This document shows, piece by piece, positions 1 through 5,484 of a stretch of DNA of 8,609 nucleotides. Numbering within the stretch: position 1 is the first letter of the stretch; every line of letters begins with the position of its first letter. The translations under genes and the position numbers were made by a program. Source of the stretch: Sulfuriferula sp. (lineage in GTDB: Bacteria; Pseudomonadota; Gammaproteobacteria; Burkholderiales; Sulfuriferulaceae); NCBI GenBank assembly GCA_027311185.1, contig DAICZK010000057.1, forward strand, positions 1 to 8,609, read 5' to 3'. Below the pieces are notes generated by a model that saw nothing but the letters and a program-made list of their open reading frames with translations, had not been told where the DNA came from and did no database searches.

Positions 1-267
1 GATGAGAATGTCCTGCGCCGAGCCGAAAGTCTGCACCGTGATCTGGGTGAGGCCGGTTTTGGTCAGGGCGGCACGGATTTGATCGGTCTGGGCGGGCTGG
101 CGGTAGGCAACTTCAATCACCGTTCCGCCGGTAAAATCGACGCCGAAGTTCAAGCCCTTATAGGCCAATGCCCAGATCGCAAACAGAAAGGTAAGCAGGG
201 AGATGGCCGTGGTGATTTTCCCGTAACGCATGAAGGGAATATCTTTTTTGATGCGAAAAAATTCCAT
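1..267 (-). CDS. secF: Protein translocase subunit SecF, N-terminal part (cut by window edge)
   Basis: SecF is an inner-membrane RND-family protein that works with SecD and YajC to drive late steps of export through SecYEG using the proton motive force. The first 89 codons are visible. They give a short basic N-terminus (MEFFRIKKDI), a first membrane segment at about residues 18-36, and the family motif FGVDFTGG at residues 41-48, followed by the start of the periplasmic domain. The ATG at 267 has an AGGAAG Shine-Dalgarno (minus strand, 273-278) five bases upstream. It starts 15 nt after the secD stop, so the two are surely co-transcribed. The gene runs off the left edge, so its C-terminal membrane half is not visible. 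Identity rests on the DFTGG motif and its place after secD. Confidence 0.95.
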   Translation of the reverse strand, partial: MEFFRIKKDIPFMRYGKITTAISLLTFLFAIWALAYKGLNFGVDFTGGTVIEVAYRQPAQTDQIRAALTKTGLTQITVQTFGSAQDILI

Positions 268-282
268 GATGGCTTCCTGAGA

Positions 283-2097
283 TTAGATGGACACGTGAGC
301 CAGGCGCACGCGTCGGCCATACGTGAGGTTGGCCAGGGCGCGCGAGACAGTGACGGAACTGAACATGGACGTGACGATGCCCAGGCAGAGCACGACGGCA
401 AACCCCCGTACCGGCCCCGAGCCCAGCCAGAACAGCGCGATACCCGCGATGAAGGTGGTGATGTTGGAGTCGAGAATGGTGCCCCAGGCGCGATCATAGC
501 CCGCGTGGATTGCCGCCTGCGGCGAATTGCCGTTGCGCAGCTCTTCGCGTATCCGTTCGTTGATCAGCACGTTGGCGTCGATCGCCATACCCAGGGTCAG
601 GGCGATACCGGCCAGACCCGGCAGTGTGAGCGTGGCTTGCATCATGGAGAGCAGGGCGACCAGAAACAAACCGTTCGCGGACAAGGCCAGCGTCGAGAAG
701 ATGCCGAAAACGCGATAGTAAAATATCATGAATACCGTCACTGCGACAAAGCCCCAGAGGTTGGAATGAACGCCTTTTTCGATGTTGTCGACGCCGAGGC
801 TAGGGCCGACGGTGCGTTCCTCGATGATGTCCATGGGGGCTGCCAGTGCGCCGGCGCGCAATAACAGGGCAACGTCCGAGGCTTCCTGCGCCGATTCCAT
901 ACCGGTGATCTGCACGCGTCCGCCGTCGATTTCTTCGCGGATGACGGGCGCGGTGATGACTTCGCTTTTGCCTTTTTCTACCAGCAGTATCGCCATGCGT
1001 TTGCCGACGTTGTCTCGCGTCACGTCGCCGAAAATGCGTGCGCCGCGAGCGTCGAGATTGATGTGGACGGCGGCCTGGCCCGACTGCTGGTCAAAGCCGG
1101 GCGAGGCGTCGGTGATATAGTCGCCGGTCAGGGCCACGGTTTTTTTGACGAGCAGGGGTGTGCCGTTGCGCTCGGTATAAAGCGCGTCGTCAAACGGTAC
1201 CTGCCCTTGCAGCGCCGCATTCAGGTCGTGGGTTTCGTCGACCAGATGAATTTCCAGCGTTGCGGTGCGGCCCAGGATCTCTTTGGCTTTGGCCGTGTCC
1301 TGCACACCTGGCAGCTCGACCACTACCCGGTCAGCTCCTTGTTGCTGAATAATGGGCTCCGCCACGCCCAGTTCATTGACGCGGTTGCGCAAGGTGGTGA
1401 TGTTCTGCTGGATCGCGCCGGTCTGGATACGCACTTGCGCCTCGGGGCGCAGATTCTCCAGCAGGCTGTAGTCGCCGAGCGCGTCCTGTTCGCTTTGCAC
1501 CAGATCGGCGATATTCTTGCTAATGAATGCGCTGGCCTGGGTGCGCGTGGCGGCATCGTTAAAATGAATGACGATGGTTTGATGGTCGCGCTCTATGCCG
1601 GAATAATGAATGTTCTGTTCGCGCAATTGGCTGCGCAGGTCTGCGGCGTCGCGCTCCACGGTTTTGTCAAGCGCTGCCTGCATGTCCACCTGCAGCAGAA
1701 ATTGCACGCCGCCGCGCAAATCCAGACCCAGATACATGGGCTTGGCGCCGATGGCGGCGAGCCAGGACGGAGACGCCGAGAGCAGGTTCAGCGCAACGCT
1801 GTAGCCGTCGCGGAATCGCGCCTGCAGTGCGTCTTCGGCTTTCTGTTGCAGATCGGTGTTGGCAAAGCGGACCTTGATGGTGCCGCCGTCGACCACGGCG
1901 CTGGTGTACGCGATGTGCGCAGCGCCGAGTTCGTCTTCGATTTCCTGTTTCAGCACGTTATCGGCTTTGTAAGCCGCGCGCGTGGGTGATACTTGCACGG
2001 CGGGCACTTCGCCGTAAAAATTAGGCAGGGTATAAATAATGCTGACCAGCAGCACTGTCGCGATAAGCAGATATTTCCAGAGCGGGAATCGATTCAT
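283..2097 (-). CDS. secD: Protein translocase subunit SecD
   Basis: SecD is the larger partner of SecF, an RND-type membrane protein that pulls exported polypeptides into the periplasm using the proton gradient. The 604-residue product has the family's usual layout: one membrane segment near residues 8-27, a large periplasmic region, then a cluster of membrane helices from about 447 to 590. The D-L-R-G-G motif is at 126-130 (in LGLDLRGG). The conserved GMAIDANVLINERI motif is at 503-516, with the functionally important Asp at 507. The ATG at 2097 has AAGG (2105-2108) seven bases upstream. It is 604 aa, near the normal length, and kept as a separate gene rather than fused to SecF. It lies 160 nt after yajC, the widest gap in the operon, so an internal promoter is possible but none is clear. 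Confidence 0.97.
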   Translation of the reverse strand: MNRFPLWKYLLIATVLLVSIIYTLPNFYGEVPAVQVSPTRAAYKADNVLKQEIEDELGAAHIAYTSAVVDGGTIKVRFANTDLQQKAEDALQARFRDGYSVALNLLSASPSWLAAIGAKPMYLGLDLRGGVQFLLQVDMQAALDKTVERDAADLRSQLREQNIHYSGIERDHQTIVIHFNDAATRTQASAFISKNIADLVQSEQDALGDYSLLENLRPEAQVRIQTGAIQQNITTLRNRVNELGVAEPIIQQQGADRVVVELPGVQDTAKAKEILGRTATLEIHLVDETHDLNAALQGQVPFDDALYTERNGTPLLVKKTVALTGDYITDASPGFDQQSGQAAVHINLDARGARIFGDVTRDNVGKRMAILLVEKGKSEVITAPVIREEIDGGRVQITGMESAQEASDVALLLRAGALAAPMDIIEERTVGPSLGVDNIEKGVHSNLWGFVAVTVFMIFYYRVFGIFSTLALSANGLFLVALLSMMQATLTLPGLAGIALTLGMAIDANVLINERIREELRNGNSPQAAIHAGYDRAWGTILDSNITTFIAGIALFWLGSGPVRGFAVVLCLGIVTSMFSSVTVSRALANLTYGRRVRLAHVSI

Positions 2098-2135
2098 TTT
2101 GTTGCCTTTTTAACTACCGAGATTAGCCGTCGCAT

Positions 2136-2152
2136 ATGACGTCATGATGTCA
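2136..2152. repeat. Tandem TGAYGTCA palindromes in the yajC-secD gap
   Basis: TGACGTCA (2137-2144, inside the 10-bp palindrome ATGACGTCAT at 2136-2145) is directly followed by TGATGTCA (2145-2152), differing by one base. The pair lies about 40-55 nt upstream of the secD start. It could be a protein binding site or chance; I see no matching -10/-35 pair around it. Confidence 0.3.
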
Positions 2153-2242
2153 GAGCCGGATTTTTTTATGAATATACTGTTCGGGGTCGGGCACGAAAAG
2201 CGTTGCTACGATTTCCATGCCCGAACCGGTCACGATTTTATC

Positions 2243-2259
2243 GACGATGCCGCATCGTC
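2243..2259. repeat. 17-nt perfect dyad overlapping the yajC stop codon
   Basis: GACGATGC (2243-2250) and GCATCGTC (2252-2259) are exact reverse complements around a single central base. The yajC stop codon lies at 2258-2260, so in the mRNA this forms a hairpin (7-bp stem, 3-nt loop) just at the end of yajC. No run of U follows it on the minus strand, so it does not look like a Rho-independent terminator. An mRNA-stabilising or processing hairpin between yajC and secD is an inference. Confidence 0.5.
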
Positions 2260-2581
2260 AGATGGCTTTGATCGTGCCCTTGGGAAGCATGGTTTGCACG
2301 CTGCTCTTTTGTACGTTGGTGACGACGCCTTCGGCTATTTCCAGGCTGACGAACTGTTCGTCCACTTTGACTACCCGGCCGACCTGGCCGCCGCTGGTGA
2401 TGACTTCATCGCCTTTTTGCAGCGCCGCTATCATTTTTATCTGGTCTTTGCTGCGTTTCATCTGCGGGCGGATGATCATGAACCAGAACAGCACGAAAAT
2501 AACGATCAGCGGCAGGAAACTCATCAAGGTATCGGTGGGTGAGGCAGCCGCTGTCGCGGCAAAGGCGTTGGTGATAAACAT
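2258..2581 (-). CDS. yajC: Sec translocon accessory protein YajC
   Basis: YajC is a small single-span inner-membrane protein that copurifies with SecD-SecF and with the YidC-containing holotranslocon. It is not essential in known cases. The 107-residue product has a short polar, Ala-rich N-terminus, one strong membrane helix at about residues 20-38 (FLPLIVIFVLFWFMII), the family signature RPQMKR directly after it, and a cytoplasmic domain with the conserved GDEVITSGGQVGRV stretch. The length fits the family. The ATG at 2581 has a good GGAG ribosome site (2588-2591) six bases upstream. It follows tgt by 39 nt and precedes secD by 160 nt, the usual order. No truncation or odd residue is seen. 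Confidence 0.96.
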   Translation of the reverse strand: MFITNAFAATAAASPTDTLMSFLPLIVIFVLFWFMIIRPQMKRSKDQIKMIAALQKGDEVITSGGQVGRVVKVDEQFVSLEIAEGVVTNVQKSSVQTMLPKGTIKAI

Positions 2582-2620
2582 GATTTACTCCGTGAGTGAC
2601 AGCATAAAAATGGGAAGATT

Positions 2621-3736
<1,116 letters not shown>

Positions 3737-4780
3737 CTATGATTGGGGGGCCTGGTTTGCGCGCTCGATCAGCATGGCGTCCCCATAACTGAAGAAGCGA
3801 TAGCCGTGGTCGATGGCGTGCGCATAGGCGCGCCGGATTTGTTCCGTTCCGGCAAACGCCGATACTAGCATTAGTAGTGTGGATTTGGGCAAGTGAAAAT
3901 TGGTGAGCAGCCGTTCGACCACTTTGAACTGATAGCCGGGGGTGATGAAAATGCGCGTTTCACCTTCGCCGGCTTGCAGTCGACCGCCCTGCGCCGCCGC
4001 TTCGAGCGCGCGCAGACTGGTGGTGCCGACGGCGACGATGCGGCCGCCGCCGGCTTGCGCCTGCTCGATCTGATCGACTGTCGTTTGCGGTATCGTATAG
4101 CGTTCGCTGTGCATGACATGGTCGGCGATACGCGTGACGCGCACCGGCTGAAAAGTACCTGCGCCGACATGCAGCGTGACGCAGGCGCGAACGACGCCCA
4201 TTTCGTCGAGCCGGCGCAACATTGCCTCGTCAAAATGCAGACCCGCCGTCGGCGCCGCCACCGCGCCGGGGTGGCACGCGTAAACGGTCTGATAACGCGC
4301 GTCGTCGGCGTCTTGCGCGGCGCGTTCGATGTAAGGCGGCAGCGGCAACGCGCCGTATTGGTCGAGGATATCCAGCACCGTCTGCGGATGGTCGAACCGC
4401 ACCCGGTATAAATCGGCCTCGCGCGCCAGAATGGTGAGCGATACCGTGTCGTTCAGGTTGATCCGGGTGCCGACCCGCGGCGCGTGGCTGGCGCGGATAA
4501 AGCTTAACGCCTCGTGTTCGCCGATGATACGCTCGATTAACAGTTCCACCTGACCGCCGCTGTCCTTAGGGCCGAAAAGCCGTGCCTTGATGACGCGGGT
4601 GTCATTGAAGACCAGAACATCGCCCGCGCGCAGATACTGCGGGAAATCGGCAAACAGGCCGTTGGAGAGTTGCTCTGCCGGTGCGTCGAGGTGGAGCAGT
4701 CGACTGGCGGTACGGTTGGCGGGCGGAAATTGGGCGATCAGCGCCTCGGGTAAGTCAAAGTCAAAATCGTCAGTAAGCAT
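3737..4780 (-). CDS. queA: S-adenosylmethionine:tRNA ribosyltransferase-isomerase
   Basis: QueA moves the ribosyl part of S-adenosylmethionine to preQ1 at tRNA position 34 and isomerises it to epoxyqueuosine. The 347-residue product has the expected start ([20 protein letters not shown]), [11 protein letters not shown] at 58-68, [15 protein letters not shown] at 171-185, [12 protein letters not shown] at 203-214, and the C-terminal [19 protein letters not shown] (291-309). The reading frame stays open upstream to 4972, but that extra 64-residue part would be translated from the antisense of tRNA-Leu and has no family resemblance, so the ATG at 4780 is the real start. No good Shine-Dalgarno precedes this ATG (the upstream bases read ACTTTCGTAACACT), which is unusual for an operon's first gene. 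No clear minus-strand promoter lies in the 71-nt gap to the tRNA. Confidence 0.97.
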   Translation of the reverse strand: MLTDDFDFDLPEALIAQFPPANRTASRLLHLDAPAEQLSNGLFADFPQYLRAGDVLVFNDTRVIKARLFGPKDSGGQVELLIERIIGEHEALSFIRASHAPRVGTRINLNDTVSLTILAREADLYRVRFDHPQTVLDILDQYGALPLPPYIERAAQDADDARYQTVYACHPGAVAAPTAGLHFDEAMLRRLDEMGVVRACVTLHVGAGTFQPVRVTRIADHVMHSERYTIPQTTVDQIEQAQAGGGRIVAVGTTSLRALEAAAQGGRLQAGEGETRIFITPGYQFKVVERLLTNFHLPKSTLLMLVSAFAGTEQIRRAYAHAIDHGYRFFSYGDAMLIERANQAPQS

Positions 4781-4795
4781 AGTGTTACGAAAGTA

Positions 4796-4824
4796 TTGCA
4801 CGAGAATAGAATTTTGGGGATAAT
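4796..4824 (+). promoter_or_regulatory. Probable sigma-70 promoter of tRNA-Leu
   Basis: A -10 box GATAAT (4819-4824, five of six consensus bases) lies 17 nt after a weak -35 box TTGCAC (4796-4801). The bases just after the -10 (GCCGGAC) are GC-rich, the discriminator type seen at stable-RNA promoters under stringent control. The predicted start near 4831 gives about a 20-nt 5' leader before the tRNA. The assignment is by eye; the -35 matches only three bases. Confidence 0.6.
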
Positions 4825-4851
4825 GCCGGACCTGGTTTAAAACGCCAGCTT

Positions 4852-4938
4852 GCCGGGATGGCGGAATTGGTAGACGCAGCGGATTCAAAATCCGCCGCTG
4901 GTAACAGTGTGGGGGTTCGAGTCCCCCTCCCGGCACCA
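4852..4938 (+). tRNA. tRNA-Leu (anticodon CAA), CCA encoded
   Basis: This is an 87-nt class II tRNA. The acceptor arms GCCGGGA (4852-4858) and TCCCGGC (4928-4934) pair fully, followed by discriminator A4935 (the leucine identity base) and an encoded CCA (4936-4938). The anticodon stem GCGGA/TCCGC (4879-4883, 4891-4895) encloses the loop TTCAAAA, giving the anticodon CAA at 4886-4888, which reads UUG. A long variable arm follows, and the T arm is GGGGG-TTCGAGT-CCCCC. D-arm bases TGGTAGACGC are normal for Leu. It is divergent from queA. No Rho-independent terminator with a T-run is seen directly after it. Confidence 0.98.
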
Positions 4939-4954
4939 TCAAATTTTCAACTGC

Positions 4955-4982
4955 TGTCAACTGGATTGACATTTATTGTCAA
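4955..4982. repeat. Three alternating TGTCAA/TTGACA half-sites, 11-bp spacing
   Basis: TGTCAA (4955-4960), TTGACA (4966-4971) and TGTCAA (4977-4982) are exact and each pair is separated by five bases, so the array is two overlapping perfect inverted repeats with a period of 11 bp, about one helical turn. Next to it are a direct repeat TCAACTG (4947-4953, 4957-4963) and the dyad ATTGT-CAAA-ACAAT (4975-4988). TTGACA also equals a -35 box, but no -10 box sits at the right distance on either strand. A binding site for a cooperatively binding regulator is an inference. Confidence 0.5.
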
Positions 4983-5067
4983 AACAATAAGCAAGGCCTC
5001 AGATGGCACCAGTTGCTTTCAAAAATTCAGGCAAATCTCAAGAGCATCAACGCTAATTTCCCCGCAC

Positions 5068-5073
5068 ATTATA
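5068..5073 (-). promoter_or_regulatory. Orphan consensus -10 box (TATAAT) on the minus strand
   Basis: The minus strand reads TATAAT exactly, followed by a G-rich stretch (GTGCGGGG). The -35 region at 17-nt spacing (AGTCAA) is poor. A transcript from here would run leftward across the TGTCAA array, antisense to tRNA-Leu, and into queA. It may be a chance match. Confidence 0.25.
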
Positions 5074-5313
5074 CACGGATTCGCCTTTTTTTGACTTCGG
5101 CTTTACGCGGCTTTTTGCGCGGATGTTTTAAAGAGAAGAGACGCCCTTTAAAGGTGCCGACGCAGCGCCGACGCGCTTGCTCAACGTTCGCGCGGACAAA
5201 AAAATGCCGCAAATTTCCATTCAAAACGCTTGATTATGCAGAAACCCTGTATTCTACGACTTTCGTATCGCGTTTAAACAGCCAGGCTGGTTTGCGGCTC
5301 GGTTTGAGTAATG

Positions 5314-5342
5314 TTAACACAGGTAACCGACTGTGATAGTAT
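5314..5342 (+). promoter_or_regulatory. Probable sigma-70 promoter of the GGDEF-EAL gene
   Basis: The -35 box TTAACA (5314-5319, five of six bases) is followed after 17 nt by TAGTAT (5337-5342, four of six), with TG at 5334-5335 giving the extended -10 motif. A dyad GTTA/TAAC (5313-5316, 5324-5327) overlaps the -35 and spacer and could be an operator. Transcription would start near 5349, leaving about 134 nt of leader before the GTG at 5483. Confidence 0.5.
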
Positions 5343-5366
5343 CCAGGAAGCTTCTTTGCGAATCAC

Positions 5367-5386
5367 GGATAACTCGAGGAGTTTCC
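5367..5386 (+). promoter_or_regulatory. Leader hairpin 1
   Basis: GGA-T-AACTC (5367-5375) pairs with GAGTT-TCC (5379-5386) around a GAG loop, an 8-bp stem with one bulged T. It lies about 18 nt after the predicted transcription start. Its role is unknown. Confidence 0.35.
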
Positions 5387-5428
5387 TTGTCTCACTGGCA
5401 CTGCCGCGGGTTCGTTGAAACCGGAACT

Positions 5429-5451
5429 GGCCGCCGTGTTTGACGACGGCC
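5429..5451 (+). promoter_or_regulatory. Leader hairpin 2 (GC-rich)
   Basis: GGCCGCCGT (5429-5437) and ACGACGGCC (5443-5451) form a 9-bp stem with one C-A mismatch and a GTTTG loop. The bases after it (GTTTGTAAT) are only partly T-rich, so it is at most a weak terminator or attenuator. It ends 14 nt before the AGGG that is the only candidate ribosome site for the next gene. Confidence 0.45.
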
Positions 5452-5471
5452 GTTTGTAATCAACAGGGACT

Positions 5472-5484
5472 ACTATTATATAGT
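5472..5484 (+). promoter_or_regulatory. AT-rich dyad over the GTG start codon
   Basis: ACTAT (5472-5476) and ATAGT (5480-5484) are perfect reverse complements around TAT, and the right arm includes the first two bases of the GTG start at 5483. In RNA it is a weak 5-bp stem and could lower translation start. It may be chance in an AT-rich spot. Confidence 0.3.

Larger units (their letters stand above)
4939..5482. other. 544-nt gene-free stretch between tRNA-Leu and the GGDEF-EAL gene
   Basis: No convincing gene is present. It is visibly richer in A and T than the coding regions, especially in its first half. A plus-strand open frame at 5013-5336 and a short Lys/Arg-rich minus-strand frame at 5069-5224 (no ATG, no ribosome site) lack family features. 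What can be seen: the TGTCAA array (4955-4982), an orphan minus-strand TATAAT (5068-5073), a T7 run (5086-5092) without a clear stem before it, the palindrome CCTTTAAAGG (5145-5154), the repeat GCCGACGC twice with an 11-bp period (5156-5163, 5167-5174), a CAGC-CAG-GCTG dyad (5279-5289), a promoter (5314-5342) and a structured leader (5349-5482). Confidence 0.7.

Noticed and set aside
79..864. Long plus-strand open frame opposite secF/secD
   Set aside because: It lies antisense to clear secD and secF; it is rich in Gly, Arg, Gln and Asp in the way frames opposite GC-rich genes are, and has no family motif.
1063..1989. 308-residue plus-strand frame opposite secD
   Set aside because: Antisense shadow of secD with no recognisable domain or ribosome site.
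4781..4851. preQ1 riboswitch ahead of queA
   Set aside because: queuosine-gene leaders can carry one, but the short gap has no matching stem and A-rich tail.
4918..4938. Integrated element attachment site at the tRNA-Leu 3' end
   Set aside because: tRNA-Leu genes are common integration sites, but no second copy of the 3' end and no integrase gene is seen in the window.
4781..4972. 64-residue N-terminal extension of queA
   Set aside because: It would be read from the antisense of tRNA-Leu and its flanks; QueA proteins begin at the MLTDDFDF start used here.
5081..5092. Rho-independent terminator at the T7 run after tRNA-Leu
   Set aside because: There is no GC-rich stem directly before the T-run; tRNA-Leu termination stays unexplained.
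5013..5336. 107-residue plus-strand frame in the gene-free stretch
   Set aside because: No ribosome site, no recognised family, mixed composition, and it overlaps the mapped promoter elements of the next gene.
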